Below are positions 43,646-52,803 of a stretch of DNA of 64,000 nucleotides, in pieces. Positions within the stretch are counted from its first letter, which is position 1. Each line of letters begins with the position of its first letter. A program made the translations under genes and the position numbers. The notes beneath the pieces are model-generated. The model was not told where the DNA came from. It saw only the letters and a program-made list of their open reading frames with translations, and searched no databases. Origin of the DNA: Nonomuraea sp. MG754425 (lineage in GTDB: Bacteria > Actinomycetota > Actinomycetes > Streptosporangiales > Streptosporangiaceae); assembly GCF_021699195.1 (NCBI RefSeq), contig NZ_SSXE01000011.1, forward strand, positions 27,429 through 91,428, written 5' to 3'.

Positions 43646-44150
43646 GGGTGGGGAACGGGGAAAGGGTCATCCGACCACCTTCCGGATCCGACGCCTCCAT
43701 GCCTGACGCAGTCCGCCACCGGCACGCGACGCTGCCCGGAACTCTAGACCGACGGCCCCCGGGCGATCAACTCGGGCCGGGCGGCAGGCTCGCGCCGTCC
43801 CGGCCTCGTGGTCGCGCAGGCCCGGCCGACCGGGCGGCGGCGATCACGTAGGAACCGGTCATGACCGCATGCATGACATATGCAAGATTTATGCATTCGC
43901 TGACCTATGGTGAACTGGCGCGTCAACGGGAAAGGACGCCAACCTGAGCCGATCAGCATGCACTCAGCCAGCGCATTCCAGCAGGGGCAGAATCGCCTTC
44001 CGTCCAGCGGCAGATCTCACGCGGCCCATTCACGGTGGCGCGGCGGCAGCACCTTGAAACGCCGATGAGAACGACCGCGCACCCATTAGCCGCATCGCCA
44101 CGGCGCCAGCACCGAACCCAGGATCTCGGCCATTCGGAAGGACATGGGAC
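43646..44150. other. 505-base region before the NRPS cluster
   Basis: No gene is well supported here. A 36-codon plus-strand frame (43958-44068, ATG to TGA) has no ribosome-binding site and no recognised product. The AT-rich patch at 43865-43915 holds repeated ATGCA motifs (see the separate entry). The last bases carry the GGAAGG that serves the first cluster gene. The region probably contains the main cluster promoter. Confidence 0.4.
43869..43896. promoter_or_regulatory. Repeated ATGCA/TGCAT sites upstream of the NRPS cluster
   Basis: TGCAT-gacat-ATGCA at 43870-43884 is a perfect inverted repeat, and another ATGCAT follows at 43891-43896. The patch is AT-rich within GC-rich DNA, which fits a regulator-binding site and promoter for the cluster or a divergent transcript. 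No regulator gene lies directly beside it. Confidence 0.4.
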
Positions 44151-46148
44151 ATGCCGCTGAGAATTGTCGGCTACAACTTGAGCCACGACAGCAGCGCCTG
44201 CCTGGTCGAAGATGGACGGGTCACCGCCGCGCTCGCTCTGGAACGAACCACCGGCGTCAAGCGGGGAATCGTGCCCCCGCACGTGTACGCCCCGGCGATG
44301 GCCCGGTTGACACGCGATCTCCTTGCTTCGGCCGGCCTGACGGCGTCCGGCGTCGACTATTGGATCACCACCTCCACGGAGTCACCGGACCAGGCCGCGG
44401 AAGACCAGTTGATCGACACCCTGGGATCGCTGGCGGACCGGGACTCCTGCCTGACCCTGCCGCATCCCGGCCACCACCTCGCGCACGCCAGCGCCGCCTT
44501 CTACACCAGCGGCCTGCCCGAGGCGGCGGCGCTCGTCATCGATTCGTACGGCTCCCTGATCAATCGCGCGCGCGAGCGGGAAAGCGCTTTCAGCTTCCGC
44601 GAAGGAGAAGACCCCCGGCTCGTCTGGCGCAACGTCCGCGAAGACGGCCGCATCGCGGGACGGCGCCGGGACGGCGACCTGTGGATTCCCGGCGAACTGA
44701 GCGGCATCGGCGAACTCTATCGGGTCGTCACGCTGGCCCTGGGGTTCTCCGAGAACGGATCGACGTATGACGACGCGGGAAAGACCATGGGCCTCGCCGC
44801 CTACGGCCGGCGGCTCTCGCCCGGCAATCTCTTCGTCACCGCCGACGGCGGCTCCCTGTCCTTCGAAAACGCGGTGGACGCCTTGGTCGATCTCAAAGTC
44901 GCGGTCCGTCACGGTGCCGAGGTTAAGTTACTCCCCCGCCCCGCCGACGGCCCGATCCAGCAGTTCCACAAAGACCTGGCCGCGCAGATCCAGGCGGAAT
45001 TCGAAGAAGCCTGCATGCATCTGATCGGCGATCTCCTGACCCGCACCGGAAGTTCGAATCTGGTGCTTTCAGGCGGCTGTTTTCTCAATTCCATGCTCAA
45101 CGCCCGGGTCGCCCGGGAGTTCGGCCTGGAGAACCTCCACATCTTCCCGGCGGCCACCGACGACGGGAACGCGGTCGGCGCCGCGCTGTACGCCCATCAC
45201 GTCCTGCTCAAGAACCCCGGCGGCGGCAGCGGTGGCCCGCCGATGCGGCACACGTTCCTCGGCCCCGCGCGCCTGACCACCGCACCGGATCGCACCATCG
45301 ACGCCCTCGCCAGGGAGTGGGGCCTGTCCGCCGTCCGTCACCACAGCCCGCGTTCGGCGGCCCAGGCCGGCGCCCGGGCCATCGCGCGGGGCGAGATCGT
45401 CGGCTGGTTCCAGGACCGGGCGGAGTTCGGGCCGCGCGCGCTGGGCTCGCGGTCGATCCTGTGTCACCCCGGAATCGCCGGCATGAAGGATCGGCTGAAC
45501 GCGCGGGTGAAGTTCCGGGAGTCCTTCCGGCCGTTCGCCGCCTCGATCCTCACCGAGCACGCCGCGCGATGGTTCGACCTCCCGGCCCGCGACAGCCCCT
45601 TCATGCTGATGATCTGCCCGGTCCGGCCCGAACGCGCCGGGCTCGTGGCGGAGGTCGTCCACGTCGACGGAACCTCCCGGCTGCAGACCGTCGGCCCGGA
45701 CCTGCCCGGCGGCTTCCGGGCGCTCATCGAGGAGTTCCACCGGCTCACGGGCCTGCCGCTGGTCCTCAACACCAGTCTGAACATCCGGGGCAGGCCGATC
45801 GTCGAGGATCCCCGCCACACGATGGAGTTCCTGTACGGCACCCGGCTCGACCGCCTCTTCCTCGGCGACCACGAGATCGAGGGCCCGGACCTCGCCGCCC
45901 TGTGCCCGCAGCGGAGCGAGGCGGTCCCCGCCCGGCAGTCCGGCCCGCACGTCGGGCAACTGCTGGAGTACGCGACGGGCGACCTGCCGGTCAGGAAGAT
46001 CGCCATCGCCCTGGGCGTCACCGAGGACGAGGCCGTGGACCTGACCCTGGACCTGCGCCGCCGCGGGCTGGTGCGCTGGGCGGGGGTCCCCGCACTGGCC
46101 GAACCCCGCTTCCCGCTGCCCCAGTACGACGCAGAGGGGGGCGGGTGA
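44151..46148 (+). CDS. NodU/TobZ-type carbamoyltransferase with C-terminal extension
   Basis: The 665-residue enzyme resembles TobZ and CmcH, which transfer a carbamoyl group from carbamoyl phosphate through carbamoyl-AMP to a hydroxyl. The N-terminal Kae1-like domain opens with IVGYNLSHDSSACLV and has the metal-binding HPGHHLAHASAAFY and VLSGGCFLNSMLNAR. The YrdC-like C domain has RAEFGPRALGSRSIL, KFRESFRPFAAS and LVLNTSLNIRGRPIVEDP. An extra tail of about 70 residues resembles a small winged helix (GQLLEYATGDLPVRKIAI, EDEAVDLTLDLRRRGL). TobZ is about 570 residues, so this tail is unusual. It starts the cluster with GGAAGG upstream. Confidence 0.9.
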   Translation: MPLRIVGYNLSHDSSACLVEDGRVTAALALERTTGVKRGIVPPHVYAPAMARLTRDLLASAGLTASGVDYWITTSTESPDQAAEDQLIDTLGSLADRDSCLTLPHPGHHLAHASAAFYTSGLPEAAALVIDSYGSLINRARERESAFSFREGEDPRLVWRNVREDGRIAGRRRDGDLWIPGELSGIGELYRVVTLALGFSENGSTYDDAGKTMGLAAYGRRLSPGNLFVTADGGSLSFENAVDALVDLKVAVRHGAEVKLLPRPADGPIQQFHKDLAAQIQAEFEEACMHLIGDLLTRTGSSNLVLSGGCFLNSMLNARVAREFGLENLHIFPAATDDGNAVGAALYAHHVLLKNPGGGSGGPPMRHTFLGPARLTTAPDRTIDALAREWGLSAVRHHSPRSAAQAGARAIARGEIVGWFQDRAEFGPRALGSRSILCHPGIAGMKDRLNARVKFRESFRPFAASILTEHAARWFDLPARDSPFMLMICPVRPERAGLVAEVVHVDGTSRLQTVGPDLPGGFRALIEEFHRLTGLPLVLNTSLNIRGRPIVEDPRHTMEFLYGTRLDRLFLGDHEIEGPDLAALCPQRSEAVPARQSGPHVGQLLEYATGDLPVRKIAIALGVTEDEAVDLTLDLRRRGLVRWAGVPALAEPRFPLPQYDAEGGG

Positions 46149-47380
46149 GCCGGGCCATGACCATCGATCTCGCGGATCCGGACCTCTACGCCTCCACCGG
46201 CGGCCTGACCGAGCTGAGGTTCCTCCAGGAACGCCACCCCGTCTACTGGAACGACCTGGGGGACGGCGCCGGTTTCTGGGCGCTGACGCGTTACGCCGAC
46301 GCGCTCAAGGTCTACCGGAGCCCCCGCGCCTTCACCTCGGAGCAGGGCATCCAGGTGGGCCAGCTCACGGCGGACCGCCTGCCGGCGGCGGGCAAGATGC
46401 TGGTGCTGTCCGACCGCGGCGAACACCGTCGCATCAAGGCCGTCATCAGCAGGCACCTGACGCCGGCCGCGCTGCGCGCACTCCTCCCGGACGTGCGCGG
46501 GGCGGCGCGCGCGGCCATCGGCGAGTTCACCGACGCCGGGCCGTTCGACTTCGTCACCGAGGTCGCGAGCCGCCTGACCATGGCGGCCCTGGGAGGTCTG
46601 CTGGGCATCGACCCGGAGGAGCGCGGAACGGTGGCCAGGTGGACGGAGACCGCGTTCGGATCCACCACCGGGCCTGAGGCCGCCGTGGTCTCGCCGGCCG
46701 AGGTGACGACCGCCAACACCCAGCTCTTCGTCCACTTCGCCGGCGTGCTCGCGCGACGTAAGAAGGATCCACGGCCCGACCTGCTGAGCGCCCTGGCGAA
46801 CTCCCGCTCCGCGGCCGGCGAACGGCTCAGCGACGAGGAGATCCTGTTCAACGTCCACCTCCTGCTGGCCGGTGGGCACGAGAGCACCCGGCAGGCGCTG
46901 ACCGGATGCGCCGTGGCCTTCGGCGAGCATCCCGATCAGTGGCGGCGGCTGCGGGCGGACCCGTCACTCGTGGAGACGGCCGTCGAGGAGGTCCTGCGCT
47001 GGTCCGCGCCGAGCCTGAACGTCATGCGTACCGCCACCGAGGACGTCGAGATCGACGGCACCCTCGTCAAGGAAGGGCAGCGGGTGACGATCTGGAACCC
47101 GATCGTCAACCGGGACGAGAGCGCCTTCCCCCGGGCGCACACCTTCGATGTCGGCCGCACGCCCAACCGCCATCTCACCTTCGGCGCCGGCAGCCACTTC
47201 TGCCTGGGCGCCTGGTTCGCCCAGCAGGAGCTGCGCATCCTCATCGAGGAGCTGGCCGTCCGGGTGACCCGCATCGAAGTGACGGGCGGCGCGCGGCGGT
47301 CGCGATCGAACCGCACCTGGGGCTACGACCACCTCCCTGCCCGCCTGCTCAGGTACGAAGGGGGACACGATGCGAAGTGA
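46145..47380 (+). CDS. Cytochrome P450
   Basis: The 411-residue P450 has the I-helix motif LLLAGGHESTRQ, the K-helix EEVLRW (ExxR) and the heme loop FGAGSHFCLGAWFA with the Cys ligand. It fits actinomycete CYP families that hydroxylate amino acids or peptides in NRPS pathways. The GTG at 46145 overlaps the carbamoyltransferase stop (GTGA); an ATG at 46157 is possible. The stop in turn overlaps the following NRPS start by eleven bases. It may make the hydroxyl that is later carbamoylated, though this is only inferred. Confidence 0.9.
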   Translation: MSRAMTIDLADPDLYASTGGLTELRFLQERHPVYWNDLGDGAGFWALTRYADALKVYRSPRAFTSEQGIQVGQLTADRLPAAGKMLVLSDRGEHRRIKAVISRHLTPAALRALLPDVRGAARAAIGEFTDAGPFDFVTEVASRLTMAALGGLLGIDPEERGTVARWTETAFGSTTGPEAAVVSPAEVTTANTQLFVHFAGVLARRKKDPRPDLLSALANSRSAAGERLSDEEILFNVHLLLAGGHESTRQALTGCAVAFGEHPDQWRRLRADPSLVETAVEEVLRWSAPSLNVMRTATEDVEIDGTLVKEGQRVTIWNPIVNRDESAFPRAHTFDVGRTPNRHLTFGAGSHFCLGAWFAQQELRILIEELAVRVTRIEVTGGARRSRSNRTWGYDHLPARLLRYEGGHDAK

Positions 47381-50300
47381 GGCACGGACCTGGTCGCAGG
47401 TCTCGGAGCACCAGCTCGCGCGCATGTGGCCGGTGCGCGGCACGTCCGGCTCCCGCCCCGTCAACGCCGTCGCCCACCTCGTCTGTCACCTCCCCTTCGA
47501 CGACGCGCGCCTGCGCCGGGCGGTCAGCCTGACGGCCGTCCGGCATCCCGCGCTGCGCAGCCGGTTCGACCTGCGTCCCGGCCAGGAGCCACGGCAGGTG
47601 GTGGACCCCGCCGCCGAGCTCGCCCCCGCCGTCGAGGATCTGCGCGGCCGGCCCGATCCGGGCGCCGAGCTGCGCCGGTGGATCCGGGCGGAGGCCGCGA
47701 AGCCGTTCGAGCTGAGCCGGGCCCCGCTCGTGCGGGTGAGCGGCCATCGCGTGACGGAGGCGGAGTTCCACCTCGTCCTCGTGGCCCACTCCGCCGTCCT
47801 CGACCGTCACAGCCTCACGGACCTCCTCCTGGACGTGCTCACCGCCTACCGCACCGCGCCCGCCCGCGGCGAAGCGGCCTGGCCGCCTGCGACCGTCACC
47901 CTGCCGCGTCCCGACGCGGCGGCGGTCCAGGCGTGGGCCGCCGGCTTTCGCGAGGTCGCCGCGGCCGCGCCCGAGCACTGGATCGCCCCCGCGCGGGAAG
48001 GGCCCGCCGGAGCGGAGCCAGGCCCGCCGCCGCGGCTGACGACCGAGCTGCCACCGGAACTGGTCGGCGAGCTGCGGCGGGCGAGCGACCGGCACGGCGT
48101 CTCGATCGCCGACATCCTGCTCACCGTGCACGGCAAGGCGGTGGCGCTGAGCACCGGCCGCTCCCGTGTCGCGATCGAGGTGGAGACGGATCTCCACGAC
48201 CTCGGCGGGCCGCGTCCCGTGGGCATGCTGACCGCCGTCCTGCCCGTCCTGGTCGCGCTGCCGTCCTCCTGGCAGGCCGCGGTCCGCCGGGTACGGGACG
48301 CCCGCACGGCCGCCCAGGACGCCCGCGCCTTCTCTCCCGCGCGGCTGCACCGGATCCGCGGCGTGGACCGGGTGCTCGACGCGACCTTCGTCTACAGCAC
48401 CCGGTCGATCGAGGCGGACCTGCTGGACGGCGGGCAGGGAAGCATCACGCCGCTGGCGGGCACCCCACGTGCCGGGCGCTCGGCGGCGGAGCTCGGCCAC
48501 GCCTTCCTGCCCTTCAGCGGCACCATCGCCGCGGAGTTCTGCCACGCGACGGCGACGGGCCGCGTCCTGCTCCGGATCACCGCCGCGCCCGGCCTCACCG
48601 CCGGGCAACTGGACGAGGTCATGCGGCTGCACCTGGAGGCGCTGCGCCACTACCTGTCCGGCGACGACGACCACCGGGCGCTGCCGGCGCTGACCGCCGC
48701 GCAACGCGACCTGACGTTGACGCGCTGGAATCGCCACCCCCGCCCCTACGACCTCGGCCGCCCCGTCCACGAGCTGTTCGAGGAGCAGGTGCGCCGCACC
48801 CCCCAGGCCACCGCCGTCACCGACGGCCGGGTCACGCTCACCTACGAGGAGCTGAACGCCCAAGCCAACCGGCTCGCGCGCCGCCTGAGAGCACACGACG
48901 TGCGGGCCGGCGTGACGGTGGGGGTCCACACCTCCCGGGACGCGAACCTGCTGGTGGCCTTCCTCGCGGTCATCAAGGCCGGGGCCGCCTACGTCCCGCT
49001 GGATCCGCACCAGCCCGCGCAGCGCACGGCGTACATGTTGCAGGACTCGCGGGCGGTGCTCGTCCTGGCCGACGGCCGCCACGCCGGCACCCTGCCGCCG
49101 GGGCCCTGGCGCGTCCTCCGCGTCGACGAGCCCGCGCCCGACGAGGCACGCCTGCCCGGCACGGACCTCGGGCGCACCAGCGACGCCGATGACCTGATGT
49201 ACGTCATCTACACCTCGGGCTCGACGGGCCGGCCGAAGGGCGTCGAGGTGCCGCACCGCGGCGTGGCGAACTACCTGCTGCACGGCATCGAGGTGTACGC
49301 CCGGCGCGGCCGCGGCGGGGCGCCGGTCTTCTCCTCCGTGGCCTTCGACATGGTCGTGCCCAACCTCTACATCCCCTTGCTGATGGGCGAGCGGGTGTGC
49401 GTCCTCGGCGAGGATCTCAGCCTGTTCGACGTCGCCGACGCGCTGGCGCGGCTGGCCCCGTTCACCTTCATCAAACTGACCCCGGGGCAACTGGACACCT
49501 TCAGCGAGCTGCTCCGGCCGGCCGTCGCCCGGAGTCTGGCCGGGACGCTGGTCGTCGGAGCCGACGCCTTCTCCGTACGCGCGCTGCGCCACTGGCGGCG
49601 GCTCGACCCGGACACGCCGATACTCAACGAGTACGGCCCGACCGAGGCGTCGGTCGGCAACAGCGTCCACGTCGTGGACGACACCGAGGACGGCGACCTG
49701 ATCCCCATCGGCCGTCCCATCGCCAACACCACCATGTACGTCCTCGACGAGGAGCTGAACCCCCTGCCCATCGGCGTGCCCGGCGAGCTCTACATCGGCG
49801 GCGCCTGCGTGGTGCGCGGGTACGCCCATCGCGAGCAGCTCACCCGCGAACGGTTCGTCCCCGATCCGTTCGACCCCCGGCCCGGCGCGCGCCTCTACCG
49901 CACCGGCGACATCGGCCGCTGGTCGCCGCACGGCGTGCTGGAGTTCCTGGGCAGGGTCGACGACCAGCTCAAGATCCGGGGCTACCGCGTGGACCCCGCC
50001 GAGGTGGAGGCCGCCATCGCGCGGCACCCGATGGTCGCGGAGGCGGCGGTGACCCGGGTGGGCGCCACCCGCGAGACGGTGGCGCTGGCCGGCTACTACG
50101 TCGCCCGCGGCGACGTCACCCCTGAGGTGCTGCGGACCTTTCTCAGCGAGTCCCTGCCCGACTACCTGGTGCCGAGCTTCCTGATCCCCGTGCCGGAGAT
50201 CCCGTTGAACAGCAACGGCAAGGTGGACCGCAAGGCGCTGCCGGCTCCCGGGCGGCACCAGGCCATGAGCGCCCACGTCCGGGCGGCGGCGGTCTCAGCA

Positions 50301-50573
50301 CGCGGCGAGCTGGCGGCCGACGCGTGGCGGCGGGTCCATGGGCTCGCCGAGGTGACGGTGAGCACCCCGCTCACCACGTCCGACGGCGACCTGACGCGCG
50401 ACGTGCAGGTCGCGGCCCTGCTGGCCGAAGCGGGCGTCCTGCCGGTCGAACAGGTCCTGGACCTGATCCGCGGGAGCGCGACCTTCGGTGAGTTCGCCGC
50501 CCTGCTGGAGCAGGGCCGCCCCCCGGCACCACCAGGGCCGGCGGGCACGTCACGCGGTGCGGAGGAGAGGTGA
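47370..50573 (+). CDS. NRPS protein: degenerate C domain, A domain, degenerate carrier domain
   Basis: The 1,067-residue protein has a C-type domain (about 1-430) in which HHxxxDG reads HSAVLDR (residues 140-146): the catalytic His is Ser and the Gly is Arg. The A domain (about 470-960) is complete, with YVIYTSGSTGRPKG, SSVAFDMVVPNLY keeping the pocket Asp, LNEYGPTEASVG, YRTGDIGRW, LKIRGYRVDPAEVE and NSNGKVDRKAL. The C-terminal 80 residues align with a carrier domain, but LGGDSL is replaced by TSDGDL, so there is no Ser for the phosphopantetheine arm. It must load an aminoacyl group onto a carrier in trans or act differently. Confidence 0.88.
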   Translation: MRSEARTWSQVSEHQLARMWPVRGTSGSRPVNAVAHLVCHLPFDDARLRRAVSLTAVRHPALRSRFDLRPGQEPRQVVDPAAELAPAVEDLRGRPDPGAELRRWIRAEAAKPFELSRAPLVRVSGHRVTEAEFHLVLVAHSAVLDRHSLTDLLLDVLTAYRTAPARGEAAWPPATVTLPRPDAAAVQAWAAGFREVAAAAPEHWIAPAREGPAGAEPGPPPRLTTELPPELVGELRRASDRHGVSIADILLTVHGKAVALSTGRSRVAIEVETDLHDLGGPRPVGMLTAVLPVLVALPSSWQAAVRRVRDARTAAQDARAFSPARLHRIRGVDRVLDATFVYSTRSIEADLLDGGQGSITPLAGTPRAGRSAAELGHAFLPFSGTIAAEFCHATATGRVLLRITAAPGLTAGQLDEVMRLHLEALRHYLSGDDDHRALPALTAAQRDLTLTRWNRHPRPYDLGRPVHELFEEQVRRTPQATAVTDGRVTLTYEELNAQANRLARRLRAHDVRAGVTVGVHTSRDANLLVAFLAVIKAGAAYVPLDPHQPAQRTAYMLQDSRAVLVLADGRHAGTLPPGPWRVLRVDEPAPDEARLPGTDLGRTSDADDLMYVIYTSGSTGRPKGVEVPHRGVANYLLHGIEVYARRGRGGAPVFSSVAFDMVVPNLYIPLLMGERVCVLGEDLSLFDVADALARLAPFTFIKLTPGQLDTFSELLRPAVARSLAGTLVVGADAFSVRALRHWRRLDPDTPILNEYGPTEASVGNSVHVVDDTEDGDLIPIGRPIANTTMYVLDEELNPLPIGVPGELYIGGACVVRGYAHREQLTRERFVPDPFDPRPGARLYRTGDIGRWSPHGVLEFLGRVDDQLKIRGYRVDPAEVEAAIARHPMVAEAAVTRVGATRETVALAGYYVARGDVTPEVLRTFLSESLPDYLVPSFLIPVPEIPLNSNGKVDRKALPAPGRHQAMSAHVRAAAVSARGELAADAWRRVHGLAEVTVSTPLTTSDGDLTRDVQVAALLAEAGVLPVEQVLDLIRGSATFGEFAALLEQGRPPAPPGPAGTSRGAEER

Positions 50574-51853
50574 CTCCCATGGGCTCCGGCGGGGAACCGG
50601 ACATCGACGGTGAGCGGCTGCTGCGTCGCCTGCGCGAGCTGTCGGCCTTCGGCCGCACGGCGGAGGGCGGCATCACGCGGCCCGGCTTCAGCGAGGCCGG
50701 CCGTCAGGCCGACGCCTTCCTCATCGACCAGGCGCGGCGCGCGAACCTGCACGCGGAGGTCGACGCCGCGGGCAACGTCCTGTTCGGCCGGGCCGCCATC
50801 GACAGGACCCGCCCGGCCCTGCTGCTCGGCTCGCATCTCGACACCGTGGTCAACGGCGGCTGGCTGGACGGCGCGTACGGGGTGGTGTCCGCGCTGGAAG
50901 TGGTCCAGGTCCTCGCGGAACGGCACATCGACCTCGACTGCGACGTGGTCGCCATCGCCTTCGCCAACGAGGAGGGCGCGCTGTTCCCGCAGGCGTTCTG
51001 GGGTTCCATGGTCGCGGCCGGACTGCTCGGCTCCCTGCCCGGACCACCGGCCGACCACGAGGGCCGTCCGCTCGCCCCGGCCCTGGCCCTGGCCGGCGGC
51101 GACCTCGACGCGCTGCCCAGCGCGGTGTGGCCGCCGCCCAGCGTGCGCGGCTATCTGGAACTCCACATCGAGCAGGGCCCGATCCTGGACGCCGGTCCCG
51201 AGCGGATCGGCATCGTGGACGCCATCACCGGCCGGGCGGTGCTGGCCGTCGACCTCATCGGCGAGGCCGCGCACGCCGGCACCACCCCCCTGAACGCCCG
51301 CGCCGACGCGCTCCTGGGCGCCGCGCATCTGGTCATCGCCACCCGCGAGCTGGCCGCCCAGGGCCTCTGCCACGTCGCGAGCGTCGGCCACCTCCAGGTG
51401 GAGCCCAACTCGGCCAACACCCTCGCCGGCCACGCCCGCCTGCTGGTCGACCTGCGCGACGCGGACGCGGCCCGGCTGACCAAGGCGGAGGACACCGTAC
51501 GTGACCAGGCGGGATCCATCGCGGCCCGCCTCGGGCTCGGCGTCCGGTGCCGGCGGATGGTCCGCTCCGAGCCGGCGGCCATGGACGCCGGGATACGGCG
51601 GCACATCGCCGGCAGCGCCGCCGCGCTGGGCCTGGCCGCTCGCGTCATGTCCAGCGGGGCCGGCCATGACGCCCAGATCATGGCCGGGATCACGCCCACC
51701 GGAATGATCTTCGTGCCGAGCATCGGCGGGGTCAGCCACGTGCCGCAGGAGGACACCGCACCGGCCGACCTGCTCGCCGGGGCCCGCGTGCTCCTCGGCG
51801 CGACGCTCCGCCTCCTCGCCTGCCCCGACCGCCGAAACGGGTACCGACCATGA
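50570..51853 (+). CDS. M20-type amidohydrolase (N-carbamoyl-L-amino-acid hydrolase/allantoate amidohydrolase-like)
   Basis: The 427-residue enzyme is an M20 metal-dependent amidohydrolase. Metal ligands are seen in LLGSHLDTV, DGAYGVV, ANEEGALFP, LHIEQGPIL and the late GGVSHVPQE. The LEL-HIEQGP signature is typical of hydantoinase/carbamoylase-family enzymes (HyuC) that remove a carbamoyl group from N-carbamoyl amino acids, or related allantoate hydrolases. Presence in a cluster headed by a carbamoyltransferase is notable. Its start GTG overlaps the stop of the NRPS gene; an ATG lies at 50579. Confidence 0.85.
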   Translation: MTPMGSGGEPDIDGERLLRRLRELSAFGRTAEGGITRPGFSEAGRQADAFLIDQARRANLHAEVDAAGNVLFGRAAIDRTRPALLLGSHLDTVVNGGWLDGAYGVVSALEVVQVLAERHIDLDCDVVAIAFANEEGALFPQAFWGSMVAAGLLGSLPGPPADHEGRPLAPALALAGGDLDALPSAVWPPPSVRGYLELHIEQGPILDAGPERIGIVDAITGRAVLAVDLIGEAAHAGTTPLNARADALLGAAHLVIATRELAAQGLCHVASVGHLQVEPNSANTLAGHARLLVDLRDADAARLTKAEDTVRDQAGSIAARLGLGVRCRRMVRSEPAAMDAGIRRHIAGSAAALGLAARVMSSGAGHDAQIMAGITPTGMIFVPSIGGVSHVPQEDTAPADLLAGARVLLGATLRLLACPDRRNGYRP

Positions 51854-52803
51854 CCCTGCCGTCCCTGCTCTCCCCCCAGCGCTCCGGCCCCACCCTGACC
51901 ACCTGGCTGGAACGCCACCGCGACGACATCCGTGACCTGCTCCGCACGGAGGGAGCCGTCCTCGTCCGCGGCTTCGCCGTCCTGCCTCCCGGCGGGTTCC
52001 GCGAGGCCGCCGCGGTGGTGCTCGGGCCGCTCATGGACTACGTCGAGGGGGCCTCGCCGCGCAGCGCGGTGGGCGACGGCGTCTACACCTCGACGGAATA
52101 CGCGGCCGACCAGGTCATCGCCCTGCACAACGAGCTGTCCTACAGCACCCGCTGGCCCGCGACGCTGGCCTTCTACTGCAGGAGGGCCGCCGGGAGCGGC
52201 GGCCAGACCCCCCTGGCCGACAGCCGCAGGATCTACGCGCGCGTCGTGGCCGGCTGCGCCGCCGCGCCGACGGCCGTGCGCTATCTGCGGCACATGCACG
52301 AGGGCAAGGGCGCCGGGGTCGGCTGGCCCACGGTCTTCGCCGACGACGATCCCGCCGCGGTCGAGTCCTACTGCCGTACGCACGACATCGACTTCACCTG
52401 GCTGGGCGACGGCACCCTGCGGACGAGCCAGGTCCGGCCGGCCGCGATCGTCCATCCCGTCACCGGCGAGCGGGTCTGGTTCAACCAGGCCCACCAGTGG
52501 CATCCCTCCAACGGCGGCCCCGACCTCGAAGCCCTGTGGCGGGAGATCTACGGCGACGACCTGCCCATGGACGCCAGGCTCCCGGACGGCGGCGACCTGG
52601 AGCCGCACGTCCTGGAGACCATCCGCGCGGCCTACCACGCCGAGCGGCGGCAGTTCGACTGGCAGCCGGGAGACCTGCTGTTCCTGGACAACATGCTCAC
52701 CGCCCACGGCCGCGCCGCCTTCACCGGTCAGCGCGAAGTGCTGGTCGCCATGGGCGGCCCGACCCTCCTGGCCGAGGTCGAGCAGGTCGGTCACCATGGC
52801 TGA
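51850..52803 (+). CDS. TauD/TfdA-type Fe(II)/2-oxoglutarate dioxygenase (SyrP-like)
   Basis: The 317-residue enzyme has the TauD-type facial triad: ALHNELSYS (His 93, Glu 95 replacing Asp) and the late LTAHGRAAF (His about 286) with a following Arg in GQREVLVAMG for 2-oxoglutarate. SyrP-like members beta-hydroxylate carrier-bound amino acids such as Asp. The fold end FDWQPGDLLFLDN is also typical. It overlaps the upstream hydrolase gene by four bases (ATGA) and the downstream NRPS gene by eight bases. Confidence 0.85.
   Translation: MTLPSLLSPQRSGPTLTTWLERHRDDIRDLLRTEGAVLVRGFAVLPPGGFREAAAVVLGPLMDYVEGASPRSAVGDGVYTSTEYAADQVIALHNELSYSTRWPATLAFYCRRAAGSGGQTPLADSRRIYARVVAGCAAAPTAVRYLRHMHEGKGAGVGWPTVFADDDPAAVESYCRTHDIDFTWLGDGTLRTSQVRPAAIVHPVTGERVWFNQAHQWHPSNGGPDLEALWREIYGDDLPMDARLPDGGDLEPHVLETIRAAYHAERRQFDWQPGDLLFLDNMLTAHGRAAFTGQREVLVAMGGPTLLAEVEQVGHHG

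Noticed and set aside
43958..44068. 36-codon frame before the cluster as a precursor peptide gene
   Set aside because: No ribosome-binding site, no hydrophobic or Cys-rich core, and no maturation genes. Kept only as a remark in the gap entry.
45050..45065. TTCGAATC resembling a tRNA T-loop
   Set aside because: It lies within the carbamoyltransferase frame and no acceptor or anticodon stem can be folded around it.
47349..50276. Minus-strand open frame of about 975 codons
   Set aside because: No domain, and the plus strand holds a complete A domain. Antisense shadow.
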